A stretch of DNA of 64,000 bases. Source: CADEDH01 sp039029735. GTDB lineage: Bacteria; Actinomycetota; Acidimicrobiia; Acidimicrobiales; SZUA-35. The first letter of the stretch is position 1; every line of letters starts with the position of its first letter. The notes under the pieces are model-generated. The model saw nothing but the letters and a program-made list of their open reading frames with translations. It was not told the origin of the DNA and ran no database searches. The stretch lies in NCBI GenBank assembly GCA_039029735.1, contig JBCCFL010000020.1, positions 28,456 through 92,455 of the forward strand. Reading direction: 5' to 3'. Of this stretch, positions 25,302 through 33,930 are shown piece by piece. The translations under genes and the position numbers were made by a program.

Positions 25302-25307
25302 ACCCTA
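25302..25307 (-). promoter_or_regulatory. -10 box TAGGGT (minus strand), hydroxyacyl-CoA dehydrogenase
   Basis: Read on the minus strand, TAGGGT ends 8 nt before ATG 25293. It is only 5 bp from the opposing box at 25313-25318. Confidence 0.55.
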
Positions 25308-25312
25308 ACGGT

Positions 25313-25318
25313 TAGCCT
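25313..25318 (+). promoter_or_regulatory. -10 box TAGCCT, PLP decarboxylase
   Basis: TAGCCT ends 6 nt before GTG 25325, so this transcript would be leaderless too. The two back-to-back promoters cannot easily be occupied together. Confidence 0.55.
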
Positions 25319-25324
25319 CGCACG

Positions 25325-26770
25325 GTGGATTCTGAGGAGTTTCGTGAGGCAGGACACGCGCTCATCGACTGGATCGCCGACTATCGGGCCGGCATCGAGG
25401 AGCGGCCTGTCAAGGCGGTGACTCGCCCCGGTGACGTGGCCTCGGCGCTCGCTCCCACCCCTCCGGCCGACCCCGAGGCCCTGGCGGCGCTCCTCGCTGA
25501 TCTCGACGAGGTGGTGGTGCCGGGCCTCACGATGGTGCAACACCCGATGCACTATGGATGGTTCCCGTCGAATGCCGCCTTGGCGTCAGTCTTGGGTGAC
25601 ATCGCATCGTCGGGGATCGGCGCCCTGGGCCTGAGCTGGGAGAGCGCCCCGGCCCTCACCGAGGTGGAGACGGTGGTCTGCGACTGGCTGCGGGACGCAA
25701 CGGGGCTCTCCACCGCCTGGTCGGGAACGATCCACGACACGGCGTCGACCGCCTGCCTCGTGGCGCTTCTCGCCGCCCGCGAACGGGCCACGGATCATCT
25801 CCAGGTTCGGGGAGGGCTGCAGGACGCATCATCACCGCTCGTGGTCTACACCACGGATCAGGCCCACTCCTCGGTGCGTAAAGCAGCGCTGCTGGCCGGC
25901 TTCGGCGCCGATCACATTCGCGTCGTGGCCGCCCACCCCGTGACCCGGGCCATGGACGCCCTCGATCTCAGCGCCACGCTCGACGCCGATGTGGCCGCCG
26001 GGCACGTGCCGTGTGCCGTGGTCGCCACGGTCGGCACCACTGGCACGACGGCCATCGATCCGATTGCGGCGGTGGTGGCGGCCGCCGCCCGCCGGGGTGT
26101 GTGGGTGCACGTCGACGCCGCGATGGCCGGCACGGCGATGTTGCTGCCCGAGTGCCGCCACCTGTGGGACGGCGTGGAAGGGGCCGACTCGCTGTGCTGG
26201 AACCCCCACAAGTGGATGGGCACGATCCTCGACACCTCGCTGTTCTACGTGCGCGACGTGGAGCACCTGGTGCGCGTGATGTCGACCAACCCCGCCTACC
26301 TCCAGTCGTCGGTCGACGGTGAGGTGATCCAGTACCGCGACTGGGGGATCCCGCTGGGCCGACGGTTCCGGTCCCTCAAGCTCTGGTTCCACCTCCGCCT
26401 CGACGGGCTCGACGCGATCAGGGCCCGTATCCGGCGCGATCTCGACAACGCCAGATGGCTGGCCACCACGGTGGAGGATCACCCCGAGTGGGAGGTGCTT
26501 GCGCCGGTACCCCTGCAGACCGTGTGTGTGCGCCACCGTCCGCCGGGCATGGACGACCCCGATGCCCTCGATCGCCACACCCTGGCCTGGCTTGCCCGGA
26601 TCAACGACTCGGGCGAGGCCTACCTCACCGGCTCGACGCTCGACAACCGCTGGATGGTCCGGGTGTCGGTGGGGGTCGAGCCGACTGAACGTCACCACGT
26701 CGAGCGCCTGTGGGCCCTCATGCAACAGGCCGCGGCCGACGCCGCCACCGAGATCGGAGCCCCGTCATGA
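25325..26770 (+). CDS. Group II PLP-dependent amino acid decarboxylase
   Basis: 481 residues, aromatic-L-amino-acid decarboxylase/DDC family. Seen: HPMHYGWFPSNAALASVLGDIASSG in the substrate-binding part, TDQAHSSVRKAALLAG (PLP-stacking His), WVHVDAAMAGTAML (Asp to the PLP nitrogen), and the PLP lysine Lys296 in WNPHKWMGT. The reaction is loss of CO2 from an amino acid to give an amine; Phe, Tyr, Trp or Glu-like substrates all occur in the family and cannot be separated here. The stop overlaps the HAD hydrolase start (ATGA). It is expressed from a divergent promoter shared with the hydroxyacyl-CoA dehydrogenase. Confidence 0.87.
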   Translation: MDSEEFREAGHALIDWIADYRAGIEERPVKAVTRPGDVASALAPTPPADPEALAALLADLDEVVVPGLTMVQHPMHYGWFPSNAALASVLGDIASSGIGALGLSWESAPALTEVETVVCDWLRDATGLSTAWSGTIHDTASTACLVALLAARERATDHLQVRGGLQDASSPLVVYTTDQAHSSVRKAALLAGFGADHIRVVAAHPVTRAMDALDLSATLDADVAAGHVPCAVVATVGTTGTTAIDPIAAVVAAAARRGVWVHVDAAMAGTAMLLPECRHLWDGVEGADSLCWNPHKWMGTILDTSLFYVRDVEHLVRVMSTNPAYLQSSVDGEVIQYRDWGIPLGRRFRSLKLWFHLRLDGLDAIRARIRRDLDNARWLATTVEDHPEWEVLAPVPLQTVCVRHRPPGMDDPDALDRHTLAWLARINDSGEAYLTGSTLDNRWMVRVSVGVEPTERHHVERLWALMQQAAADAATEIGAPS

Positions 26771-27636
26771 CCGAATCGTCGCATCCCATCGACTCGTCGC
26801 ATCCGAGTGGGGGCCGTCCCCCGATCCGCATGATCGGCACCGATCTCGACGGCACGCTCTTGGCCACCGACGGCACGATCTCGGCCCGCACGGTGGCCTC
26901 GGTGCGCGCCGCGGTCGAGGCTGGCGTCGAGGTGGTGCCCACCACCGGGCGGCCCAAGATCGTGGCCGCCGACGTGCTCGCCGCCCTGCCGTTCCTGCGC
27001 TGGTGGATCTTCGCCAACGGCTCGGTCACGTGGGACAACCACACCGGCGAGGTGGTGAGGGGCTTCTTCATGGAGCCCGACACCGCACGGGGCATCATCG
27101 ATCTCGTGCGAGCTGAGCTTCCCGGCGTCGGTCTCGCACTCGAGTTCCCCGACGAGGCCATCCACGAGGCCGGCTTCGAGGAGATCGTGCCCGGCGCCGA
27201 TCTTCCCGATCCCGTGGTCGACGTTCGCGAGCACGTGCACGAACCGGTGCAGAAGGTGCTGGTGTTCGACCGGAATCGGACCGTGGATGAGTTGTTCGCC
27301 GCCGTGACGAACGCCGTCGGGGAGTCAGCCGTGCCGAGCTACTCGGGCCTCGCCTTCATCGAGCTGGCCGCGGCCGCCGTGACCAAAGCGAGCGGCCTCG
27401 CCGACATGGCTGCCGACCTGGGGATCGACGTGTCGGAGGTGGCGGTGGTCGGCGACAACCACAACGATCTCCCGATGTTCGACTGGGCCGGCCGGTCGTT
27501 TGCGATGGCGAACGCCACCGACGATGCCCTGGCGGCGGCCGACGAGGTGATCGGGTACAACGACGACGATGCCGCCGCTGAGCTCTTCGATGGCCTCGTT
27601 GCCGAGTACAGGGCCGCCACCAACGGGCGCGGCTGA
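26767..27636 (+). CDS. Cof-type HAD hydrolase
   Basis: 289 residues. HAD motif I TDLDGTLLATDG (Asp26 nucleophile, Asp28), motif II TTGRP, a cap domain inserted after WIFANGSVTWDN (C2 type), Lys in VTKASGLADMA, and motif IV VVGDNHNDLPMFDWAG with FAMANA. This is the Cof/YidA subfamily of sugar- or nucleotide-phosphate phosphatases. A Ser/His-rich N-terminal extension of ~18 residues precedes the domain. Four-base overlap with the decarboxylase gene means coupled translation; the functional tie is unknown. Ends 5 bp from the convergent protease gene. Confidence 0.87.
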   Translation: MTESSHPIDSSHPSGGRPPIRMIGTDLDGTLLATDGTISARTVASVRAAVEAGVEVVPTTGRPKIVAADVLAALPFLRWWIFANGSVTWDNHTGEVVRGFFMEPDTARGIIDLVRAELPGVGLALEFPDEAIHEAGFEEIVPGADLPDPVVDVREHVHEPVQKVLVFDRNRTVDELFAAVTNAVGESAVPSYSGLAFIELAAAAVTKASGLADMAADLGIDVSEVAVVGDNHNDLPMFDWAGRSFAMANATDDALAAADEVIGYNDDDAAAELFDGLVAEYRAATNGRG

Positions 27637-27641
27637 GAACC

Positions 27642-28418
27642 TCACGACCAGAAGCGGAACTGGTCCCAGCCGGCCTGCGCCTGGTCTCGTGGTACGTCGA
27701 AGGCGTCGAGGAACGTGCCGACGAGGCTCCAGAAGGCATCGCGCACTGGGGCCACCTGAAACAGCAGCAGGAACAGGATCAGGAGCCCGAAGCGGCTGAT
27801 CGGGGCGAGGAGCTGACGAACCCCGTGGGGCAGGTGCGGCTCGATGGCGCCGTATCCGTCGAGCCCGGGCACCGGCAACATATTCAGCACGAAGGCCAGG
27901 ATCTGCAAGAAGGCCAGGAAGGCGAGGCCCTGGGTGAGTACCGGCTGGCTCACCGGGTCGACGAGGCCCCGGTTGAGCGGCACGAGGCACACCACGGCCG
28001 CGGCCAGGTTGGTGGCTGGACCGGCCAGCGACATCGCCGTGACCGTCCAGCGCGATCGCAAGGCGTTGCGGTTGATCCACACGGCGCCGCCCGGCAGACC
28101 GATGCCGCCGATGATCAAGAAGAACAGCGGCAGTGCGATCGACGTGAGCGGATCGGCATAAAGCCGGGGATCGAGGGAGAGGTAGCCCTTCGACGGGATC
28201 GAGGTGTCGCCGCCCTTCCAGGCCACGAAGGCGTGGGCGAACTCGTGGAAGATCAGCGAGAGCACCCAGGCCGCCAGCACGAACACGAAAACGGCCACGC
28301 CACTCGGCACGAGCGTGGTGGTGGTCAGCCATCCGCCGACGGCGGTGGCGGCCACGACCACCCAGAACAACGGTGCCGGTCGGATGGCGCCGGCGTCGGT
28401 CACGGGGCGTGTCTGCAC
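27642..28418 (-). CDS. Site-2 protease-like M50 zinc metalloprotease
   Basis: 258 residues, about six membrane spans. Zinc motif HEFAH (58-62) inside the second span, and the third ligand in NMLPVPGLDGYGAIEPHLP. The PDZ domain of RseP/Rip1 is absent, as in the compact group of S2P proteins (Rip2/Rip3-like). Members cut membrane-embedded substrates such as anti-sigma factors; no anti-sigma gene is near. The GTG at 28418 is preceded by a leaderless-type promoter box. Confidence 0.87.
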   Translation of the reverse strand: MQTRPVTDAGAIRPAPLFWVVVAATAVGGWLTTTTLVPSGVAVFVFVLAAWVLSLIFHEFAHAFVAWKGGDTSIPSKGYLSLDPRLYADPLTSIALPLFFLIIGGIGLPGGAVWINRNALRSRWTVTAMSLAGPATNLAAAVVCLVPLNRGLVDPVSQPVLTQGLAFLAFLQILAFVLNMLPVPGLDGYGAIEPHLPHGVRQLLAPISRFGLLILFLLLFQVAPVRDAFWSLVGTFLDAFDVPRDQAQAGWDQFRFWS

Positions 28419-28672
28419 GGTGCCAACCTAGCGGGGGAGCGATTCCACCCAGAATTCCCTGGTGCCGGAGATCATCGCCCGTGTTACTCGCCGGTTCGAC
28501 ACTATGTTGCAATATCTTTACGGATGGGTCAGAATGCTTCTGCGTAGTACGGAAACCATCGTCACGAAAACATCACGATGGACAAGTACCGCCATGTTCG
28601 TTACGATTTCAGTACCTACCGCTGTCAGGCATGGGCAGGTTTGCCTGAACCGCGGTCAAACGGCGGAGTTGA
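28419..28672 (+). other. 254-bp AT-richer intergenic region with inverted repeats
   Basis: No convincing ORF. From about 28480 to 28660 the composition is clearly richer in A/T than the surrounding genes. It holds inverted repeats CCATCGT/ACGATGG (28556-28562, 28575-28581) and TCAGGCA/TGCCTGA (28625-28631, 28642-28648). Candidate promoter elements are TTGCAA (28508-28513) and TACGAT near 28602. Probably the control region of the gene at 28673; a small RNA is possible. Confidence 0.45.
28425..28430 (-). promoter_or_regulatory. -10 box TAGGTT (minus strand), leaderless S2P-like gene
   Basis: On the minus strand TAGGTT ends 6 nt before GTG 28418. Confidence 0.5.
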
Positions 28673-29152
28673 ATGCAAATGGACTACGGAGCGCTTGCTA
28701 TCGGTGTGGCCATCGGGATCCTCATGGGATGCCTGTTTCTCTGGCTCCTCGATCGACGTCACCAGAAGACGATCCGCAAGCTCGTGGAGAGCCGCAAGAA
28801 GATAGAGCGGCAGCGCACCCAGGCGGTGAACGATCTGTTCGCCTACCGCTCGGGTGAGAAGTCCGACGCCCGCATGGGCGAGCGGCGGCCCCCGAGTTCG
28901 ATTCCGTCCGAGAACGAACTCATGCAGCAGAACGCTGAGTTGCAGCAGGAGATCTCAAGCCTGCGAACCCTGATCGCCCGGGCCGACGGTGCCCTCACCG
29001 CCGCCCGCCGCAAGCGCGACGAGCACGAGGCCGAGATCGCCCGTCTGCGTACGCTCCTCGAGTCGTCCGGCTCGGCCGATGTCATCGACATCCGGCGTCA
29101 GGAAGCGGCTCGTATGGCCGGCAGTCGCCAAGGCAGCAACCTCGCCCTCTGA
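28673..29152 (+). CDS. Membrane-anchored coiled-coil protein of unknown function
   Basis: 159 residues. One N-terminal span (LAIGVAIGILMGCLFLWLL), a strongly basic stretch RRHQKTIRKLVESRKKIERQR, a Pro/Ser linker and a predicted coiled coil from about residue 80 to 128 (ELMQQNAELQQEISSLRTLI). Not recognised as a named family. Ribosome binding site GGCGGAG; ATG 28679 is an alternative start. The orphan ParA gene follows after 59 bp, so the two may form an operon in which this protein anchors or positions something at the membrane. That is inference. Confidence 0.65.
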   Translation: MQMDYGALAIGVAIGILMGCLFLWLLDRRHQKTIRKLVESRKKIERQRTQAVNDLFAYRSGEKSDARMGERRPPSSIPSENELMQQNAELQQEISSLRTLIARADGALTAARRKRDEHEAEIARLRTLLESSGSADVIDIRRQEAARMAGSRQGSNLAL

Positions 29153-29211
29153 GCGCTGACCAGCGTTGAACACTGGCGCAGGGCCCTTGTTCGGCGCGAT
29201 GATGAGCCGCT

Positions 29212-29991
29212 ATGTCCCACACGGTTGCGGTACTGAATCAAAAGGGTGGCGTTGGCAAGACCACGGTCACCCTCGGATTGGCTTCTGCCGCCTGGGCGGC
29301 TGACGCCAAGGTTCTCGTCGTCGATCTCGACGCGCAGGCGAACGCCACCTACGCCCTCGGCGTCGATCCGTCGTTCGGAAATCTGGGTGTCGGCGATGCC
29401 ATGGCATCGGGCGCCGCCGGCGCGGCGGCCAACATGATCGTCGAGTCGGGCTGGGGGCCCAGCGTGAGCGTGCTGCCTGGCGGCGGTGATCTCACCGAAC
29501 GTGAGGCCGACCCTCGCAACGCCGCTGGCCGCCGTCGGCTGGCGAAGGCGCTCAGTGGCGTCACCAAGGGCTACGACCTGGTGCTGATCGACTGTGCCCC
29601 GTCTCTCGGGCTCAACACGACGAACGGGTTGGCCGCAGCGGACGGCGCGATTGTGGTCGTCGAGCCGTCGGTGTTCGGGCTTCGAGGGGTGAGCCCCGTG
29701 CTCGACCTCATCGAGGAGGTCTGGGCCAACGACAACAAGGATCTCGACCTCAGCGGCGTGATCTTGAACCGGGTGCCCCCGGTGTCGAACGCCGCCCAGG
29801 ACCGGATCAGCGAGCTCAAGAAGATGGTTGGCTCGAAGGGCGTGTGGACGCCCCACATTCCGCTGCGGGTGCTTGTCAACCAGGCACACCACGAGCGCTC
29901 ACCGATCCACTCCTTCGGCGCCAAGGGGGCCGAGCTGGCCTCGATCTTCGACTCGCTCTATCGGCGAGTCATGAAGTCGGCCTCGAACTGA
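29212..29991 (+). CDS. ParA-family ATPase, without ParB partner
   Basis: 259 residues. Deviant Walker A KGGVGKTTVTLG (signature Lys present), Walker A' VVDLDAQANATYALG, Walker B LVLIDCAPSLGLNTTNGLAAAD. It lacks the N-terminal helix-turn-helix of plasmid type Ia ParAs and resembles the chromosomal Soj-like or orphan ParAs that move proteins or protein complexes. No parB or parS-like repeat is seen near, so it is unlikely to be the chromosome-segregation locus. The membrane coiled-coil gene at 28673 could encode its partner. Confidence 0.87.
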   Translation: MSHTVAVLNQKGGVGKTTVTLGLASAAWAADAKVLVVDLDAQANATYALGVDPSFGNLGVGDAMASGAAGAAANMIVESGWGPSVSVLPGGGDLTEREADPRNAAGRRRLAKALSGVTKGYDLVLIDCAPSLGLNTTNGLAAADGAIVVVEPSVFGLRGVSPVLDLIEEVWANDNKDLDLSGVILNRVPPVSNAAQDRISELKKMVGSKGVWTPHIPLRVLVNQAHHERSPIHSFGAKGAELASIFDSLYRRVMKSASN

Positions 29992-30055
29992 TCAGCCAGA
30001 TGCGGCACCTGGATCTCGTGCCGCAACCGGTCGTCGCTCCGCCATCCTGGTGGCC

Positions 30056-31405
30056 ATGCGCGTAGTCATCGTCGGTGCTGGTGAGGTCGGTTGGTACCTC
30101 GCTCAGAGGCTCCGGGCCGAAGGCATCGACATCGTCGTGATCGAGATCGACTCCGGTCGAGCTGAGGCTCTCGCCTCCGAACTCGACGTCCAGGTGCTGA
30201 CAGGCTCGGGATCGAGCCCATCGGATCTCGACGCCGCCGGTGTGGCGCGCGCCGACATCCTGGCCGCGGTCACCCAGAACGACGAGGTGAACCTCGTCTC
30301 GTCGCTGCTGGCCAAGGAGTTGGGCGCCCAGAGCACGATCGTGAGGCTCCAGAACCCTGAGCTGCGGGGCGATCGGGGCGCACTCATGCGAGAAACGGTC
30401 GGCGCCGATGTGGTGATCGACCCCGACGCCGACACCGCTGACGAGATCTATGAACTCGTCCATGTGACCGGCGCCGATGAGATCTACCCGATGGCCAACG
30501 GTGAACTCGCCGTGATCGGTGCCTTCATCGCCGAGGAGTCTCCTCTCGCCAACCGGTACCTGGCCGAGATCGGCGCGTCGATGGAGCCGAACTGGAACTT
30601 CCTGTTCGGCGCCGTCACCCGCGACAACGAGACGGTGCTGCCCCGCGGCGACCAGCAGCTTCTGCCTGGCGATCACGTGCGCGTGATCTCGAAGGCGTCG
30701 GCCCGGGCCGAGCTGCTCGATCTGCTCGGTGTGGCCGGCACCAACGCCCGGCGGGTGATGGTGCTCGGCGGGGGAGCGGTGGGCAGTCGGGTGGCCGAGC
30801 GCCTTCAGGACGAGGGCGCCGAAGTGGTGCTGATCGAACGCGACGCCGATCGGGCGGCGGCGTTGTCACGGCGCCTCAAGCGCGTGGTCGTGATCCAGGG
30901 CGACGCGACCGACACCGAGCTCCTGCTCGAAGAGGCTGTCGGCCAGATGGACGCGGTGATCGCCGTGACCGGAGAGGACGGCTCCAACGCACTGGCCTGT
31001 GCCTTCGCCATCTCCGAGGGCGCGGCCTACACGGTGGTGGTGCTGCACAGCCTCGCCCTGTTGCCGCTGGTGCGCCGCTTCGGCGTGGACGCTGCGCTGA
31101 GCCCCCGAACGGCTTCGGCGAACGCGGTGCTGCGCCGTGTCCGTGGCAACGCGGCGGCAGTGAACACCTTCCTCGAGAGTGACTCCGAGGTTGACGAGAT
31201 CGAGATCCTGCCCGGCAGCAAGGCCGATGGTGCCGTGGTGGCCGACCTCCACCTGCCGCACAACATCTTGATCGGCGCCGTGATCCGCCACAACGCGCCA
31301 ACCGAGATCGTTCGCGGCTACACACAGTTGAAGGCCGGCGATCACATCGTGGTGTTCGGGCGGCCGCAGGCGATCTCGGCCGCCAAGCCGATCTTCACGG
31401 GATGA
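30056..31405 (+). CDS. trkA: Trk potassium uptake regulatory subunit TrkA
   Basis: 449 residues, two RCK units. Each has a Rossmann nucleotide site (MRVVIVGAGEVGWYLAQRL at the start; RVMVLGGGAVGSRVAERL near 230) followed by a RCK_C domain (MEPNWNFLFGAVTRD; HNILIGAVIRHNAPTE). TrkA binds NAD(H)/ATP and gates the membrane channel TrkH, whose gene overlaps its stop by 4 bp. ATG 30056 is chosen; GTG 30050 would add two residues. Cytoplasmic, membrane-associated. Confidence 0.92.
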   Translation: MRVVIVGAGEVGWYLAQRLRAEGIDIVVIEIDSGRAEALASELDVQVLTGSGSSPSDLDAAGVARADILAAVTQNDEVNLVSSLLAKELGAQSTIVRLQNPELRGDRGALMRETVGADVVIDPDADTADEIYELVHVTGADEIYPMANGELAVIGAFIAEESPLANRYLAEIGASMEPNWNFLFGAVTRDNETVLPRGDQQLLPGDHVRVISKASARAELLDLLGVAGTNARRVMVLGGGAVGSRVAERLQDEGAEVVLIERDADRAAALSRRLKRVVVIQGDATDTELLLEEAVGQMDAVIAVTGEDGSNALACAFAISEGAAYTVVVLHSLALLPLVRRFGVDAALSPRTASANAVLRRVRGNAAAVNTFLESDSEVDEIEILPGSKADGAVVADLHLPHNILIGAVIRHNAPTEIVRGYTQLKAGDHIVVFGRPQAISAAKPIFTG

Positions 31406-32979
31406 CCACGCCCGCCACCACCCCGTCCACCGCCACGGTGGGGGAGGCAGGGCGGCGGATCCGCCGATCGAACCCGCCGTCAATCCGCAAGGTCAAGAAG
31501 CGCCGCCGCCAGCACCTGCTGTTCCACATCGTGGGGCTTGCCCTCGCCATGTGCGGGGCCGGCATCTTGACCTCGGCCGTGGTCGAGATGATCGACGGTG
31601 GTCCCGACGTCGTGGAGCTGTTCGCCACGGGCTTCGTGACGTTCGGCCTCGGCCTGTTCGGCTGGCGCTTCACGAAGGTGCCCGAACGGATTGCGTCGCT
31701 CGACGTGTTCGCCACCGTGGCCATGACCTGGGTGTTCATCGCTGCTGCCGGTGCCGTGCCGTACCTGATCACCGGCACGCTCACCAGCATCGACGACGCC
31801 TTGTTCGAGTCGGTGTCGGGGTTCACCACCACCGGTGCAACGGTGCTTCGGCCGATCGAGGACGCATCAGCGGGTGTGTTGTTCTGGCGATCGATCACCC
31901 AGTGGCTCGGCGGGATGGGCGTCATCGTGCTCGTGGTGGCCGTATTGCCCACCATGGGCAGCGGCGGGATGGACCTGCTGGAGGCCGAGGCCCCGGGGCC
32001 AACCGGAGAGCGCCTCACGCCCCGCGTCGCCGAGACCGCCCGGCGCCTGTGGGGGCTCTACATCGGGTTCACCGTGGTGCTCGTCGGCGCCTACCTCGCC
32101 GCCGGGATGAGCCCCTACGACGCCGTGGCCCACAGCTTCACCACCGTGTCCAGCGGTGGGTTCTCGCCGTACAACGCGTCGATCGCCGAGTTCGAATCGG
32201 CGGCCATCGAGTGGATCGCCATCGCCGCCATGTTCGTGGCCGGCACGAGCTTCACCTTGCTGTTCCGCCTCGTGCGAGGTCGACCCGGACCGCTGCTGTC
32301 GTCGATCGAGTTCCGCATCTACGTGGTGATCGTGGTGGTGGCCACGTTGGTGGTGTTCGTGGCCGGCGACGGCCCCACCCGCGACATCGACGGCTTCCGC
32401 CAGTCGGCGTTCGTGGTGATGGCCATCGTGACCACCACCGGCTACGGGCTCGCCGACTACACCCAGTGGAGCCAGGCCGCCCAGGCCGTGATCCTCGTGC
32501 TGATTCCGCTGGGGGCCATGGCGGGCTCGACTGCCGGCGGTGTGAAGATGATCCGCGTGCTGGCCATCGCCAGCTTCGCTCACCGCGAGACGATGCGGCA
32601 GCTCCATCCTCGCCTGGTGCGCCCGGTGCGCATCGGCAATCTGGTGCTCGACGATCGGGTGGCCAACAAGGTGGTTGGCTTCTTCGTGCTGGCCCTGGCG
32701 GCCTTCGGGGGCTCCGGGATCCTGATCGCCCTCACCGGTGCCGACCTGATCACTGCGTTCTCCGCCGCTGCGACGCTGTTCGGCAACGTGGGCCCGGGCC
32801 TGGGCGACGTTGGGCCAACCGAAGACTTCCGCAACCTGGCCCGGCCCGCCCGGTGGGTTGGTATCGGGGCGATGCTGCTCGGCCGGCTGGAGATCTACCC
32901 GATCCTCCTCGCCCTCATGGCGCTCCCGCTCGGGCCCGTCAAACGCCTCTGGCGGCGGGTCATCGGCGTGCTCGGCTGA
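31402..32979 (+). CDS. trkH: Trk potassium channel subunit TrkH
   Basis: 525 residues. Basic N-terminal tail (RKVKKRRRQH), then ten or so spans arranged as four P-loop repeats. The selectivity-filter segments read ESVSGFTTTGATVL, FTTVSSGGFSPYN, ivTTTGYGLADYTQWS and AATLFGNVGPGLGDVG, with LIPLGAMAGSTAGGVKMIR after the third, typical of TrkH/KtrB. It mediates K+ uptake with TrkA. The genes are translationally coupled (ATGA). No obvious deviation from the family. Confidence 0.92.
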   Translation: MTTPATTPSTATVGEAGRRIRRSNPPSIRKVKKRRRQHLLFHIVGLALAMCGAGILTSAVVEMIDGGPDVVELFATGFVTFGLGLFGWRFTKVPERIASLDVFATVAMTWVFIAAAGAVPYLITGTLTSIDDALFESVSGFTTTGATVLRPIEDASAGVLFWRSITQWLGGMGVIVLVVAVLPTMGSGGMDLLEAEAPGPTGERLTPRVAETARRLWGLYIGFTVVLVGAYLAAGMSPYDAVAHSFTTVSSGGFSPYNASIAEFESAAIEWIAIAAMFVAGTSFTLLFRLVRGRPGPLLSSIEFRIYVVIVVVATLVVFVAGDGPTRDIDGFRQSAFVVMAIVTTTGYGLADYTQWSQAAQAVILVLIPLGAMAGSTAGGVKMIRVLAIASFAHRETMRQLHPRLVRPVRIGNLVLDDRVANKVVGFFVLALAAFGGSGILIALTGADLITAFSAAATLFGNVGPGLGDVGPTEDFRNLARPARWVGIGAMLLGRLEIYPILLALMALPLGPVKRLWRRVIGVLG

Positions 32980-33043
32980 TTCGCAACGACCGGAACCGCG
33001 GTGCGGGGGCAGGGTCATCTCGGCGCGAGCCGTGGTCAGGCAC

Positions 33044-33049
33044 TACCGT
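33044..33049 (+). promoter_or_regulatory. -10 box TACCGT, leaderless HpcH-type aldolase gene
   Basis: TACCGT ends 7 nt before GTG 33057; no ribosome binding site. Confidence 0.55.
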
Positions 33050-33056
33050 CGGCGCC

Positions 33057-33848
33057 GTGAAGCAGAACGGACTGAAGAAGACGTGGGCGGAGGGCGGATC
33101 GGCGCTCGGTATGTGGCTGGGGACGGGCAGCACCAGTGCGGCCGAGACGATCAGCGACCTGTCGTTCGACTACATCAACCTCGACCTGCAGCACGGCATC
33201 ATCGACTACTCCGACACGGTGCCCCTGCTCCAGGCCATGCAGACGACCAGCGCCACCCTCACGGCCCGCGTTCCGTGGAACGAGCCCGGCATCATCGGCA
33301 AGGTGCTCGACGCCGGTGTGCAGGGTGTGATCATTCCGATGGTCAACACCCCGGCGCAGGCCGAGGCGGCCACGGCGGCCTGCCGGTATGCGCCCCGCGG
33401 AAGCCGAAGCTTCGGCCCGATCCGGGCCGCCCGCTCGCTCGGCCCCGGCTACTACCCGGCAGTCAACGACGAGATCCTCTGCATCCCGATGATCGAGACA
33501 GTGGAAGCGCTCTCGAACCTCGATGCCATCCTCGACGTGGGCGGCATCGATGCCGTGTACATCGGGCCCGCCGACCTCAGCATCACGCTGGGGCTCCCGC
33601 CGGGGGCGAACAATCCGGAGGCATCGTTCCAGGATGCGTTGGCCCAGGTGGTGGAGGCCTGCACGGCCCGGGGGATCATCGCCGGCATCCACTCAACGCC
33701 TGAGTGGGCGCCCACCCGCCTCGAACAGGGGTTCCGGATGGTCACGGTCACCTCTGAGCTCCAGTCGCTGGCCGAGGGGGCCAACGCCGCCCTCGACGCC
33801 GTGCGCAATGCCGACGGATCCGCCGCCGGCGGCGGCTCGATGTACTGA
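33057..33848 (+). CDS. HpcH/HpaI-family metal-dependent aldolase
   Basis: 263 residues. Seen: LGMWLGTGSTSAAETISDLSFDYINLDLQHG at the start, VRVP-like ARVPWNEPGIIGKVLDAGVQGVIIPMVNT, RSFGPIRA, the metal-binding Glu in CIPMIETVEAL and Asp in IGPADLSITLG. The family carries out reversible retro-aldol cleavage of 2-keto-4-hydroxy acids to pyruvate (or oxaloacetate) plus an aldehyde. Which acid is not evident. The His in LDLQHG and Arg in PRGSRSFGP are the expected catalytic groups. Single-gene unit. The downstream 15-bp repeats begin 8 bp after the stop. Confidence 0.87.
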   Translation: MKQNGLKKTWAEGGSALGMWLGTGSTSAAETISDLSFDYINLDLQHGIIDYSDTVPLLQAMQTTSATLTARVPWNEPGIIGKVLDAGVQGVIIPMVNTPAQAEAATAACRYAPRGSRSFGPIRAARSLGPGYYPAVNDEILCIPMIETVEALSNLDAILDVGGIDAVYIGPADLSITLGLPPGANNPEASFQDALAQVVEACTARGIIAGIHSTPEWAPTRLEQGFRMVTVTSELQSLAEGANAALDAVRNADGSAAGGGSMY

Positions 33849-33930
33849 CGTCAGAGGCACTGAGTTCAGCGGCAGTGAGTTCAGCGGCACCGAGTTCAGA
33901 GGCACTGAGTTCAGAGCTGTTGATCTCAGG
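33845..33930. repeat. 15-bp tandem repeat between convergent genes
   Basis: Four near-identical 15-bp units, consensus GGCACTGAGTTCAGC/A: 33856-33870, 33871-33885, 33886-33900 and 33901-33915. A decayed unit precedes (inside it the palindrome CTGACGTCAG, 33845-33854) and another follows (33916-33930), running into the stop codon of the uracil-DNA glycosylase gene. No spacers, so not CRISPR; a minisatellite filling the gap between two convergent genes. Confidence 0.85.

Noticed and set aside
29212..29991. Chromosomal parABS locus or replication origin
   Set aside because: No parB, parS-like repeats, dnaA, gidB or rpmH near; the ParA is an orphan.
31551..33056. Long plus-strand ORF running through trkH into the HpcH aldolase
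   Set aside because: The first 500 codons are an out-of-frame Arg-rich reading of trkH; the aldolase has its own promoter box and start at 33057.
33856..33915. CRISPR-like array
   Set aside because: The units are contiguous without spacers and no cas gene is present.
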